A DNA stretch of 49,778 nucleotides from Bifidobacterium breve (GCA_945881945.1 CAMCVO010000010.1:1-49778), one strand, 5' to 3'; positions 29,366 through 38,193 are shown, counted from the stretch's first letter. Translations and numbers: made by a program. Notes: generated by a model from the letters alone, not told the origin.

Positions 29366-30574
29366 TTACCTCTTCGCTAAATACTCTTCTAAACCAGAAA
29401 TTAACCGATCAACATCATCCTTGGTTGAGTAGGGAGCAAGTCCTGCTCTGATTGCCCCAGCATCTCCTAAACCAAGGGCACGGGAAACCTCAAGGGCGTA
29501 GAAGTTATTTGCTGGCAGATTTATCTTTTTACCTGCCATAAATTTATAAAGATCAGCTGCTACAACATCTTTTAAATTAAAATAGGCAGTTGGTGTGTGA
29601 TTTTTCGCCTTTGAGTAGATAGTTATGCCTGGTAATTTTGTAAGTCCAGCTAAAAGGTAATCAAAGAGTGATTGTTCATACTCTTCCAAAGCGTTAAGGG
29701 AGGTTACTAAACGCTCTCTTCTACTTCCTGATGCTGATTTATCAAAACTAGCTACATAATCAATTGCAGCACTAACCCCGGCCATTAACTCATAGGGCAA
29801 GGTGCCAAACTCAAACCGCTCCGGTACCACCATGCTGGAGGGGAGTAATTTGTCATTACTTAATGTTTCAAGAAGGGTGGGATCTGCTACAAATGATGCG
29901 CAGTGTGGACCAAGAAGTTTGTATGAGGAGAATCCATAGAAATCTATTGGCAGATTTTTAAAATCAATTACCGCATGGGGGGTCAGGTGAACACCATCTA
30001 CTAAAAAGAGTGAACCATTTGCTCTAACCGCACTTCCAATTGCTTTGATATCAGGTCTAGTTCCTAAGGTATTTGAGGCTCCAGTTACCGCCACAAACTT
30101 TGTCTTATTACTTAGTAAATCTGTTACAGATTGGGTATCTAACTCACCTGTTTGGGTATTTACCTTCGCCCACCTAACAGCTACACCCTTTGCCTCTGCT
30201 GCTTGAATCCAGGGCCTGATATTTGAATCATGATCTAATTGCGAAACAATTATTTCATCCCCAGCACTCCAGCTTTTAGCTAATGTTCTTGAGAAGTCAT
30301 AGGTTAATTGGGTCCAACTTCTGCCATAAACCACACCCTTTGGATCACAATTTAATAGATCAGCAACTGCATTTCGGTAACCAATTACACAATCTTCTGC
30401 ATTTTGCTCAGAGATAGTGGTAGTTCCACGGTTTGATAATGGCTGCACAATCGCCTTTGCAATCGCATCTCCAACAATCTGTGGGGTTTGGGTGCCACCT
30501 GGGCCATCAAAGTAGGCAATACCTGAGTTTAAGGATGGAAAATCTTTGCGAACTTGATCTACCTGATAGGACAT
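29366..30574 (-). CDS. Cysteine desulfurase-like PLP enzyme lacking the usual Cys
   Basis: 402 aa of the class V aminotransferase fold. YFDGPGGTQTP opens it, VSQLDHDSNIRPW and FLVDGVHLTPH are the cofactor region, and YGFSSYKLLGPH carries the PLP lysine. In the C-terminal part where SufS/IscS have their sulfur-accepting Cys, this protein reads NNFYALEVSRALGLGDAGA, without Cys. It resembles the VC1184-like group of desulfurase-like proteins. The reaction is unknown; a C-S lyase or racemase activity is possible. Confidence 0.82.
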   Translation of the reverse strand: MSYQVDQVRKDFPSLNSGIAYFDGPGGTQTPQIVGDAIAKAIVQPLSNRGTTTISEQNAEDCVIGYRNAVADLLNCDPKGVVYGRSWTQLTYDFSRTLAKSWSAGDEIIVSQLDHDSNIRPWIQAAEAKGVAVRWAKVNTQTGELDTQSVTDLLSNKTKFVAVTGASNTLGTRPDIKAIGSAVRANGSLFLVDGVHLTPHAVIDFKNLPIDFYGFSSYKLLGPHCASFVADPTLLETLSNDKLLPSSMVVPERFEFGTLPYELMAGVSAAIDYVASFDKSASGSRRERLVTSLNALEEYEQSLFDYLLAGLTKLPGITIYSKAKNHTPTAYFNLKDVVAADLYKFMAGKKINLPANNFYALEVSRALGLGDAGAIRAGLAPYSTKDDVDRLISGLEEYLAKR

Positions 30575-30643
30575 TGTTCAACCCTATCCCAACAACTGTG
30601 ATCAAACCAGTAGTAAAGATAAGAAAGGTAGTATTTAGCCAAG

Positions 30644-31378
30644 ATGAAAAATCATGGCTCACTGGCTTTAGTCGGTTCTGGCGAGTACCTGCCACAGATG
30701 AAGGAGTTTGAACAATCCTTAATCAATGATGGCTTGGCAAATAATAAAAAACCAATTTATATACAGATCCCAACCGCTGCAGCAAGAGAGAGTGAAAACC
30801 GAATTAATTACTGGAGATCACTTGGGGAGGTAGCTGCAAAATCCCTTGGCGTAACCCAATCTTTTTTGCCAATCTTCACAAGGGATGATGCTAATAACCC
30901 AGAGTTACTAAAAAATGTTGATGATGCAGCATTGATTTATCTATCTGGTGGAGATCCGCATTACTTAGCAGATGCCCTGCGGGATACCTTGTTATGGGAT
31001 TTGATATTAAAAAATTGGCAATCAGGTGGCTCACTTGCTGGCTGCAGCGCAGGGGCGATGGCATTTAGTGGCTATGTGCCTCACTTTAGATTAAGTAGAG
31101 CACAGCCAACCCAAGGCTTTGGTTTATTGAAAGAGGTAAGAGTAATTCCACACTTTGATAAGTTTTTTAAATGGATTCCAGATTCAGCTGCTAAGCACCT
31201 ACTTGATCTGCCAGGGGATTCAACCTTGATTGGCATTGATGAAGATACCGCTGTAGTAAGAAGAGCTAATCAAGATTGGCAGGTGTGGGGTAAAGGTAAG
31301 TTACATCTTTTAAAGGGGCAAACACCAGGACAGTTTGGCGCAGGTGAGTTTGTTAAATTAGGTGGAGATATCCTCTGA
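30644..31378 (+). CDS. Peptidase S51 / cyanophycinase-like protein
   Basis: 244 aa. GSGEYLP at the start, LSGGDPHYLADAL, and the nucleophile elbow SLAGCSAGAMAFSG with the catalytic Ser are the S51 class I glutamine amidotransferase-like features; LIGIDEDTAVV is the usual later strand. There is no signal peptide, so it is a cytoplasmic dipeptidase E/cyanophycinase-type hydrolase. No cyanophycin synthetase is in the window, so a role in peptide turnover is more likely. Confidence 0.87.
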   Translation: MKNHGSLALVGSGEYLPQMKEFEQSLINDGLANNKKPIYIQIPTAAARESENRINYWRSLGEVAAKSLGVTQSFLPIFTRDDANNPELLKNVDDAALIYLSGGDPHYLADALRDTLLWDLILKNWQSGGSLAGCSAGAMAFSGYVPHFRLSRAQPTQGFGLLKEVRVIPHFDKFFKWIPDSAAKHLLDLPGDSTLIGIDEDTAVVRRANQDWQVWGKGKLHLLKGQTPGQFGAGEFVKLGGDIL

Positions 31379-31795
31379 TACATCGGTAACAGCTGCTGCT
31401 ACCACCCCTAATTTTTCATCCTCCACACTTAATCGATAGGTCATTCGAAAATCATCATTTAAGCCAACTACCGTAATTTTCTGCACCAGTCGCTCATTTT
31501 CAATCTCACAACTATCAAAGGTGTAACCCTTATTGGTAATTAATAAAACATACTGCTGGGAAATAATCTCGGTAAAGCGATCTAAATCAATCGTCTCTTG
31601 AAATGATTTTGCAGCAAAGCTATACGCCTTTTGCCAATTTTGATCAGCGATTGCATCAATTTGGCCAGAGATATGATCCTTCGCTAATAACTGTTGAGAT
31701 GGTGAACAAGAGCCATCCATTAAGTTGGAAAGTGCAGGTGAGCTAGCGCAGCCAGATAAGAGCAAGAGCAGGGTTAGCGCCAGTACTGCTTTCAT
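31358..31795 (-). CDS. Lipoprotein, DUF4864-like
   Basis: 145 aa with a lipoprotein signal: LALTLLLLLSGC, lipidated Cys at residue 15. The mature part (HISGQIDAIADQNWQKAYSF ... DRFTEIISQQY) looks like the small NTF2-type DUF4864 domain; that assignment is tentative. It is a surface-anchored protein of unknown function. The 3' end overlaps the S51 peptidase gene by 21 bases in convergent orientation. Confidence 0.65.
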   Translation of the reverse strand: MKAVLALTLLLLLSGCASSPALSNLMDGSCSPSQQLLAKDHISGQIDAIADQNWQKAYSFAAKSFQETIDLDRFTEIISQQYVLLITNKGYTFDSCEIENERLVQKITVVGLNDDFRMTYRLSVEDEKLGVVAAAVTDVSEDIST

Positions 31796-32197
31796 ACTTC
31801 TCCAATTAGGTAGTTAGAGTGTGAAAAAAAGGGAAGGTTAAAACACTCATTATTGTAATGCGCACTTTGTGCACAAGCTTGATGACAGCAGAAACCGCCG
31901 ATGTGATAGGGAGACATCGGCGGTTGCTGATCAGATTCGCCCTAGGAGGCATTTTCATAACCGCATTGGCCACCCAACCTTGCGGTCAGGAGTCGATTGG
32001 CCCTGCAGGGATATCAAACAGGATGGCTAGAAACTCATTGGGTGGAACAGGTGAACGAGATAAGTCATAAAAGTTAATTTTATTTCGCAAAAACTCGTTA
32101 AGGATTTGTTCATGAAGTTGGTGGCTAAAGTTTTAATTCAATTAGCCAACCAGACACAAATACGAGGTTGACTCTCATCAAACCATTAAGGAGAAAA
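31796..32197 (+). other. 402-base gene-free stretch with GC-rich hairpin island
   Basis: 31861-32040 is about 53% G+C by count, well above the roughly 40% of its surroundings. It holds a perfect 12-bp stem (AACCGCCGATGT at 31893-31904, 9-base loop, ACATCGGCGGTT at 31914-31925), a second hairpin built on ACCGCA/TGCGGT with TTGG/CCAA inside, and the palindrome CCCTGCAGGG. A 70-codon open frame covers it but has no recognisable protein. It could be a structured RNA or a remnant of transferred DNA. The last 130 bases are the nucleotidase leader. Confidence 0.5.
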
Positions 32198-34192
32198 ATG
32201 CGAAAAATAACCATCTTTTTTACCACAATCGCTCTACTTCTAACCCAACTGCTTGCGATAAATCTTCTTACCCCCGCAAATGCAGCTGAGCCAAGAAGTG
32301 CGGTGACCTTAACTTTGTTACACAACAATGATGGTGAATCATCATTAGCTGCAGATTCGATCTATAAAACTTCTGCCGGTGATCTAAGAGTTGGCAGCAC
32401 AGCAGCATTTGCTTCAGTATTCAATCGCGAGATAGCTTCAGCAAGGACTGCTGGAAATGCAGTTCTATCTGTTTATGCCGGTGACTCTTTCCTACCCAGC
32501 AAAAACCTGATCTGCAGTGAGCCAGGAAGTGCTACATCCACCAAGCCAGTACTGGATGCGGTTGCGCAGGCAAAGATGCCTTATGACGTGCATGTATTAG
32601 GAAATCATGAGTTTGATTATGGCACCCCATTTCTAGCTAGATATATCAAAGCATTTGGTGCAAATGGGAAGCCATCCCACCCATTTATCTCAGCTAACTT
32701 AGATTTCAAACAAAATACAGATTTAAAATCAATGGTTGGCCGTTCAACTATGACCAAAGGATCAATTGCCAAAGGCAAAGTGCTTGGCAAGAGTTACATT
32801 CACATCGATCCAGTGACTAAGCATCGATTTGGCGTTGTCTCAGCTGTTACCTGGTCACTTAGAACCATCTCAAGTCCAGGGACTGTCAAACTAACCTCAA
32901 GTGACTTAGAGTCAACTGCCAAGGTGGTACAAAAAGAGATTAATGCCTTACAAAAAATGGGTGTTAACAAAATTATCCTAGTAAGCCACCTACAAGCTGC
33001 AGCAAATGATCGTGCATTAGTTGCGCTGCTAAAAGGTGTTGATGTGGCAGTAGCAGGCGGTGGCGATGAGCTACTAGAAAACTCTGGTATTGAGGATCGC
33101 TTAGAGTTAATTCCAGGTGAGTCAAAGCCAGTAGGTGAGTACCCACTCTCCCTAACTGATATCAACGGCGAAGAGGTGCCATTAGTAACCACCAGCGGTA
33201 ACTACAAATACCTTGGCCGGGTCGATTTAGTATTTGATGAACGCGGAAACTTAGATGGCATTAACCCATTAACCTCTTATCCACGCAGAGTTGTTCCAGC
33301 AAGTGCGGTAGCAACCGCTGCTGGTATATCTGATGCGGTAACACCAGATGCGAGCATTACTAATTTAGTAGACACGCCATTAACTACCTGTCTAGCCGGC
33401 TTTACTACTCCAATTGCAGCAAGCAACACTGTATTTAATACCGATCGTGGAAGTGCAACTGTGTTGGGAGTAAGAACTGGTGAAACTAATGGCGGTAACT
33501 TAGTAGCAGATGCCTTTGCCTACAGTTACAACCAACGGTATGAGAAAGCTGGATTACCTAAGCCATCTACCTCCGCACCACTTATTGCAATTCAAAATGG
33601 TGGCGGTATTAGACAAAACCCAGCAATTACATTGCCAGAAAATGGCAAGGTTGGTGAGATTACTCGAGGAAACACCTTTGATCTACTGCCATTTGGAAAT
33701 ACCTTGGTAGCAATGACTGGTGTTACGCCAAGCCAACTTAAGTCAATCTTTGAACGATCCTGTTCAATCTCAACCTCAGGTGGTGGACAATTCTTGCAAG
33801 TCGCAGGTATCAAAGTAGTCTGCTTGCGAAGTGGCACCGCGCAGGTTGTCTCCAATCCGTCAGCAGGTGCTTCAGTTGGTGAGATTACAACTGAGGGAAC
33901 TAGAGTTAAATCAATTACATTATCTGATGGTCGAGCGTTAGTTACAGCAGGAACACCAGTTGCTGGCGCTCCAAATGTAACTATTGTTACCAACAACTTC
34001 ACTGCAGATGGTGGGGATAATTACCCAACATTGGCAGCGTTGAAAAAGTCAGCCTTTGGTATTGATTATGAGGTTGCACTTTACGATTACCTAAGATCCT
34101 TCCCAGCCTCAAGCTCTGGATTACCAACCATTCCTGATTCAGATGCCAGGTATAAATCCCTAACAGGTGAGGGCCGTATCACCTGGGAGTGA
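32198..34192 (+). CDS. Secreted bifunctional metallophosphatase/5'-nucleotidase (UshA-like)
   Basis: 664 aa from ATG 32198 behind AAGGAG; an upstream in-frame start is less good. The signal peptide ends PANA-AEP near residue 30. Metal-site motifs run in order: LLHNNDGESS, VYAGDSFLPS, VLGNHEFDYG and VSHLQAAANDR; the C-terminal nucleotide-binding domain has IAIQNGGGIRQNP and NNFTADGGDNYP. It hydrolyses nucleotides outside the cell to nucleoside and phosphate. A strong terminator follows. Confidence 0.92.
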   Translation: MRKITIFFTTIALLLTQLLAINLLTPANAAEPRSAVTLTLLHNNDGESSLAADSIYKTSAGDLRVGSTAAFASVFNREIASARTAGNAVLSVYAGDSFLPSKNLICSEPGSATSTKPVLDAVAQAKMPYDVHVLGNHEFDYGTPFLARYIKAFGANGKPSHPFISANLDFKQNTDLKSMVGRSTMTKGSIAKGKVLGKSYIHIDPVTKHRFGVVSAVTWSLRTISSPGTVKLTSSDLESTAKVVQKEINALQKMGVNKIILVSHLQAAANDRALVALLKGVDVAVAGGGDELLENSGIEDRLELIPGESKPVGEYPLSLTDINGEEVPLVTTSGNYKYLGRVDLVFDERGNLDGINPLTSYPRRVVPASAVATAAGISDAVTPDASITNLVDTPLTTCLAGFTTPIAASNTVFNTDRGSATVLGVRTGETNGGNLVADAFAYSYNQRYEKAGLPKPSTSAPLIAIQNGGGIRQNPAITLPENGKVGEITRGNTFDLLPFGNTLVAMTGVTPSQLKSIFERSCSISTSGGGQFLQVAGIKVVCLRSGTAQVVSNPSAGASVGEITTEGTRVKSITLSDGRALVTAGTPVAGAPNVTIVTNNFTADGGDNYPTLAALKKSAFGIDYEVALYDYLRSFPASSSGLPTIPDSDARYKSLTGEGRITWE

Positions 34193-34212
34193 TTTAAAGC
34201 AAGACCCTGACT

Positions 34213-34251
34213 AAAGGCGCTAGCTACAGAAAATGTAGTTAGCGCCTTTCT
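34213..34251 (+). terminator. Strong hairpin terminator after 5'-nucleotidase gene
   Basis: AAAGGCGCTAGCTACA pairs with TGTAGTTAGCGCCTTT (16 bp with one G-T pair) around a five-base loop GAAAA, followed by CTAATCCTATTTT. It lies between the nucleotidase and the sugar dehydrogenase. Confidence 0.8.
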
Positions 34252-34322
34252 AATCCTATTTTCAGCAAAGATTAGTAATATCTACACAACTTAAGTTTAT
34301 TTAAGAGAGGTAGATACCAGCA

Positions 34323-35453
34323 ATGAAGCCAAGGGTGCAAGCTATTGCAGCAATCACATTGGTATTTGCCATGAACACATCCCTTGCCTCTGCTCAGTTA
34401 ATTGCGCCAAAGTTATCGATATCAACTATTGCAACTGAAAATCTACAAGTAGTTGGCTCAAATGGTGTTCGAGGCGCAGCAGCTGCGGTATTGGATGAGA
34501 ATCAATTGCTACTTGGTGGTGGTCAAAAAGGCTCACACCTTTACTTATTTAATCTATCCACAAAAAGTGATCAATTACTTGGACGGGTTATTCCAGCAAG
34601 TGAGCGAATAAATGATGCCAGATTTGCAATAACCGATATTGCAGTTTTATCAAAGAGTGCAACCTCAGCCAATCTTCTTATCTCCTACCCTTCACTTCGC
34701 AAAAATGGCAACTGCGTAGTGGTTAAGTTAGATTCCTATCAATTAACACTTGGTAGTAAGCCAACGATCACCAAGGGTAAAAATTGGTTTACCTCCAAAC
34801 CATGTGTGCCCATCTCTGCAGTTCAACATGCAGCTGGCAGGCTAGCTGTGATTGATAACAAAACAACATATTTAACCGTTGGAGATCTTGGCTATCCCAA
34901 AATTGGTAGCAAGAGTGCTAGAGGAGATTTAGGAAGTATATTTAAGGTAAGTGCAAGTAAAATAGAGAAGATCTCAACTGGTCATCGCAATCAACAGGGA
35001 ATTGAATTGATCAGCAATGATCTTTACATCTCAGAGCATGGACCACGTGGCGGGGATGAGTTGAATTTAATTAAAAAGGGTGCAGATTATGGCTGGCCAA
35101 TTGTTACCTATGGCCAGGCTTACTCATCTGGTGATTATGTAAGACCGACTAGAGCTGGAACGCATGATGGTTTTCAATTGCCACTTTATAACTGGGTGCC
35201 ATCGGTTGCACCAACTGAGTTGGTGCAACTGCCAGCAACAGGAAAATGGGGGGCTTGGTCATCCCAATTAGTTATGGCGACATTAAAAGAGCAGGCTTTA
35301 ATCTTTATTCAATTAAGTAGCAAAGATAAAGTAGGACAGGTGGCATCGGTAGATGTGGGAGATCGCATCCGAGATTTAGAGTTACTGCCAGATGGCAGAT
35401 TGGTAGCCACCACTGATAGTGGCAATCTGCTACTTATCAGTGGCGGTCAGTAA
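34323..35453 (+). CDS. Secreted PQQ-dependent sugar dehydrogenase-like beta-propeller
   Basis: 376 aa with a signal peptide ending SLASA-QLI near residue 24. The glucose/sorbosone dehydrogenase signature is clear: ISTGHRNQQGIELI, YISEHGPRGGDELNLI and KGADYGWPIVTYG. Members oxidise aldose sugars in the periplasm or outside the cell with PQQ. No PQQ biosynthesis genes are seen here, so the cofactor may come from outside. Convergent with the heliorhodopsin gene, six bases between stops. Confidence 0.88.
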   Translation: MKPRVQAIAAITLVFAMNTSLASAQLIAPKLSISTIATENLQVVGSNGVRGAAAAVLDENQLLLGGGQKGSHLYLFNLSTKSDQLLGRVIPASERINDARFAITDIAVLSKSATSANLLISYPSLRKNGNCVVVKLDSYQLTLGSKPTITKGKNWFTSKPCVPISAVQHAAGRLAVIDNKTTYLTVGDLGYPKIGSKSARGDLGSIFKVSASKIEKISTGHRNQQGIELISNDLYISEHGPRGGDELNLIKKGADYGWPIVTYGQAYSSGDYVRPTRAGTHDGFQLPLYNWVPSVAPTELVQLPATGKWGAWSSQLVMATLKEQALIFIQLSSKDKVGQVASVDVGDRIRDLELLPDGRLVATTDSGNLLLISGGQ

Positions 35454-35459
35454 TTTAAT

Positions 35460-36227
35460 TTAAACTGGTGGTATCAGGGTATTGGCAAAGATCTGCCAAG
35501 AAAGAGCAGATTTTGCTACCAAAGATAAGGTTATGTAGGTTGCCTCACCACGAAGGTAATTACTCCACTTACCAATCTTTTTGTACTGCAAAAATTGCAC
35601 AAGTGCAAAGGAGTTAAAGAACAAAAAGATAGTTAGCACAATTACATAGACAAATGCTGGTGCCTTAGTCTCACCAGCCCCTCCTATGCCAAATACATAA
35701 AAGCAAAGTGCTAGCCAAGGAATGATTCCAGTAATGCAACCAAAGATATATGGCAGCCAGCCGCCACTTCCTGGGTTCTCATACTTCTCCTGTAACCAGC
35801 CAAATAGAATCATTGAGGCGTTAACCCCAAAGATTGAGATAATTGCGGTGATATCTGCAACTCCAGTTACCTGAGCAATTAAAACGATCATTACCGATGA
35901 GCTAATTGAGTACTCAACCCATCTAAAGTAATTTCGTTGTAAGCCAAGTCCTGCCTTATATCTTGGATAAAACTTAGGGGAGGCAACAATAAAATGAGCC
36001 AGCGCAGATAAGCCAAGGAAGATGGCAACTGTTAATCCAATTGGGGTTTCAAATAAGGTAACTGGATCGGCATATGTAGTTCCTGGTGGACCTGACATAT
36101 AGGTAGCAGTTATTGGTAGTGAGAAATCACTACTTAGGGCAAGGACTGCAATCATTTGAGCTAGATGTAATAGCCCAGCGTAGATATTGGTTTTACGTAA
36201 TCTTTCAACTGTTAATGGTTTACTCAT
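35460..36227 (-). CDS. Heliorhodopsin
   Basis: 255 aa, seven hydrophobic helices. RKTNIYAGLLHLAQMIAVLA (helix 1), FRWVEYSISSSVM with counterion E105 (helix 3) and SLVAKSALSWQIFANTL with the retinal Schiff-base lysine K239 (helix 7) are the heliorhodopsin pattern; E105/K239 correspond to E107/K241 of HeR-48C12. Its membrane orientation is inverted compared with type 1 rhodopsins. It is a retinal photoreceptor without known ion pumping; its signalling partner is unknown. It appears monocistronic. Confidence 0.95.
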   Translation of the reverse strand: MSKPLTVERLRKTNIYAGLLHLAQMIAVLALSSDFSLPITATYMSGPPGTTYADPVTLFETPIGLTVAIFLGLSALAHFIVASPKFYPRYKAGLGLQRNYFRWVEYSISSSVMIVLIAQVTGVADITAIISIFGVNASMILFGWLQEKYENPGSGGWLPYIFGCITGIIPWLALCFYVFGIGGAGETKAPAFVYVIVLTIFLFFNSFALVQFLQYKKIGKWSNYLRGEATYITLSLVAKSALSWQIFANTLIPPV

Positions 36228-36383
36228 AGTAAGAGCATACCGATCACAAAGGCTTAAATCAGCGCTGACGGTGAGGTTTCCACAATTTAATTTTGGCTGT
36301 GGATAGCCAAACTACCCTCCAAACTTTTTTACTAGCCTCGGTGTTTCTTAAAAAAATAAAAGAAGAGTAGGTAGATGCGGTAA

Positions 36384-36653
36384 TTGACAGATAATTTTGT
36401 GGCGCATAATATACTGCCTAGCCAGGTTAGATTTACCCAATCAGCCAGGAAGCATCGAATTGGAAGAGCGCGAGCACTCTACGTGTTGGAGCACTACCTG
36501 CCGATGGCAGTAATAGATGGAAAAAAATCAGATCAAAGTTTTCGCTGGATTGGCAAAGATGATCGAGGTATTGAGTTAGAGGTTATCGCGGTAGCAACAC
36601 CGCAATACCTGCTGGTGATTCATGTTATGCCTTACCAATATAGGAGGAAGTGA
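36384..36653 (+). CDS. Toxin-like protein of a putative toxin-antitoxin pair
   Basis: 89 aa from TTG 36384 (GTG 36399 is an alternative). The core VRFTQSARKHRIGRARALYV ... FRWIGKDDRGIELEVIAV ... YLLVIHVMP resembles the RelE/BrnT-like small proteins found with ribbon-helix-helix partners in actinobacteria. It is translationally coupled to the next gene (TGATG). Toxin activity is inferred from pairing and general pattern only. Confidence 0.6.
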   Translation: MTDNFVAHNILPSQVRFTQSARKHRIGRARALYVLEHYLPMAVIDGKKSDQSFRWIGKDDRGIELEVIAVATPQYLLVIHVMPYQYRRK

Positions 36654-36943
36654 TGGCAAGAGGTAGTAAGTATCGCCTTGGTAAAGATGTAGATCTTAAG
36701 AAGGAGGTGGTTCGCGACCTATCTGGTCGACGCATTACCGATCGACGGGTTAAACAAATTGTTAAAGAGGTTAGACGCAAAAGCGCAGGTAGACCATCAT
36801 TGAGTAAACCAAATGTGATCTCTCCAGAGGTAAAGGCTCGAGTTCCAATTCAATTAAAGAGGGCATTAGATCGAAAAGCTTTGCAAAGCGGCAGAAGTAC
36901 ATCAGAACTTATAAGAACAGCACTTGAGAGGTATCTACTTTGA
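36653..36943 (+). CDS. Ribbon-helix-helix antitoxin-like protein
   Basis: 96 aa from ATG 36653 with a perfect AGGAGG site 8-13 bases ahead (GTG 36650 is also possible). A basic N-terminus (KKEVVRDLSGRRITDRRVKQ) precedes a C-terminal CopG/RHH DNA-binding domain: KARVPIQLKRALDRKALQSG and STSELIRTALERYL. It would neutralise the upstream toxin-like protein and autoregulate the pair. Its stop overlaps the DoxX start. Confidence 0.75.
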   Translation: MARGSKYRLGKDVDLKKEVVRDLSGRRITDRRVKQIVKEVRRKSAGRPSLSKPNVISPEVKARVPIQLKRALDRKALQSGRSTSELIRTALERYLL

Positions 36944-37353
36944 TTAAGAGGTTACTGCAGTTAACTCTGGGTGCTTTTCTAACCTCAGCTGGTGCCTCCC
37001 ACCTTGATTCAAATAGGCAAGAGTTTTTAGCCCAGGTTCCTACTTATCTGCCACTTGATCCTGATTTTGTAGTTGTCGCCTCTGGTGTGGTTGAGATAGC
37101 ACTGGGTATCGCCTTAATTACCACCACCTTTTTTCTCACCCAATACCGCAAGGTAATTGGTTTATTAGTTGGCTTATTTTTCATACTTATCTTTGCCGGA
37201 AATATAAATCAGTATCTTAATCAGATAGATGCCTTTGGCTTAGATACAGATCAAAAGCGATTACTTAGATTGTTTTTTCAACCACCCTTAGTTATCTGGG
37301 CCTTATGGAGCACCGGGGCAGGTACTTACTTAAGAAAAGCTTTTAAAAGATAG
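36940..37353 (+). CDS. DoxX-like membrane protein
   Basis: 137 aa from TTG 36940 (TTGA overlap with the antitoxin stop). Four hydrophobic helices with LTLGAFLTSAGASHLDSNRQ, FVVVASGVVEIALGIALIT and a second half VIGLLVGLFFILIFAGNINQ fit the DoxX/DoxD-type family. The family is membrane-bound with varied redox-related roles. The overlap with the toxin-antitoxin pair implies one transcript, although the functions need not be linked. Confidence 0.7.
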   Translation: MIKRLLQLTLGAFLTSAGASHLDSNRQEFLAQVPTYLPLDPDFVVVASGVVEIALGIALITTTFFLTQYRKVIGLLVGLFFILIFAGNINQYLNQIDAFGLDTDQKRLLRLFFQPPLVIWALWSTGAGTYLRKAFKR

Positions 37354-37357
37354 GGCC

Positions 37358-37828
37358 TTACTTCTTTTCTTTATTTTTCTTAGTAGCAAAGGCAAAGAGG
37401 GCAAGGGCGGCAACTAGCGCTCCTGCTCCCACGCCGTATTCAATAATCTCATCTGCTCGATTGGCATCAACAAAGATTCCAACAAAGACCACCGCAATAA
37501 TGGCAACTACTACCCCAATTAGCTTTGATTTTAAATCATCTAGATCATCAACTCTAAGCCAGGCCGGCACCTTAATCTCCGTATCAATAAATAACTCATA
37601 CAAGCCGTAACCAATAACTAACAAAACGGTGCCAAGCAAAATGGCATCAACCGCTGTTAGCACATCAACAATGCTTTGCTTTAAGGATGATCCATCAAAG
37701 ATCGCCTCACTTACCACCACCACCATCTCAATTGAGCCCTGCACCATCAAAAGTAGGGCGCCTAAGATCGCAGCAAATGATGGAATGACCACCGCATACC
37801 GGGTTACCTCTAAAGCTCTTTTAATCAT
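37358..37828 (-). CDS. YqhA family (UPF0114) membrane protein
   Basis: 156 aa from ATG 37828. The longer frame to 37912 would overlap the divergent DUF805 gene and adds 28 non-conserved residues. MIKRALEVTRYAVVIPSF and LLLMVQGSIEMVVVVSEAI are the YqhA opening; two more helices follow and a Lys-rich tail (ATKKNKEKK) ends it. Function unknown. It converges with the DoxX-like gene. Confidence 0.78.
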   Translation of the reverse strand: MIKRALEVTRYAVVIPSFAAILGALLLMVQGSIEMVVVVSEAIFDGSSLKQSIVDVLTAVDAILLGTVLLVIGYGLYELFIDTEIKVPAWLRVDDLDDLKSKLIGVVVAIIAVVFVGIFVDANRADEIIEYGVGAGALVAALALFAFATKKNKEKK

Positions 37829-37878
37829 AAGGATGATGGTAGCGCTGATTTTGGCAAAGTGTGGGGTAGTTTTATGTA

Positions 37879-38193
37879 GTGGAACAAAATCAACCAGCAT
37901 TTTGGCTGGCATTAAAGGATGGCTTAAACCGTTACGCCGATTTTTCTGGGGTATCTACTAGATCCCAGTACTGGTACTTTATTTTAACTACCAATATCGC
38001 AGCAATAATTGGCCAGTTATCCTTTGGCGATCTTGCTGGCAACATCATCGCCTTTGGCACATTAATTCCAACCCTGGCAGTTGCGGTAAGACGGGTTCAT
38101 GATGTTGGCAAGAGTGGTTGGTTTATCCTGGTTCCGATCTATAACATCATCTTGTTTGTTACCCCAAGTGCGCCAAGAGAGTTCAATCTCTAA
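37879..38193 (+). CDS. DUF805 family membrane protein
   Basis: 104 aa from GTG. LNRYADFSGVSTRSQYWYFI and VRRVHDVGKSGWFILVPIYN are the DUF805 hallmarks, with three short hydrophobic segments. It is an inner-membrane protein of unknown function. The last line, TPSAPREFNL, lacks the usual GT-x-G-x-N-x-Y tail and ends early. Divergent from yqhA. Confidence 0.8.
   Translation: MEQNQPAFWLALKDGLNRYADFSGVSTRSQYWYFILTTNIAAIIGQLSFGDLAGNIIAFGTLIPTLAVAVRRVHDVGKSGWFILVPIYNIILFVTPSAPREFNL

Noticed and set aside
31858-32070. 70-codon open frame on the plus strand over the GC-rich island
   Set aside because: The peptide has no recognisable family, no ribosome-binding site, and the region is dominated by long inverted repeats; more likely RNA or remnant DNA.
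32071-32197. PHO-box-like GTTCATGAAG upstream of the 5'-nucleotidase
   Set aside because: Only one half-site resembles the actinobacterial direct repeat; not enough to claim phosphate control.
36277-36310. DnaA-box-like TTTCCACAA and TGTGGATAG near the heliorhodopsin promoter
   Set aside because: Only two imperfect matches, part of a small hairpin (TTGGCT/AGCCAA), no cluster and no dnaA or dnaN nearby; not an origin.
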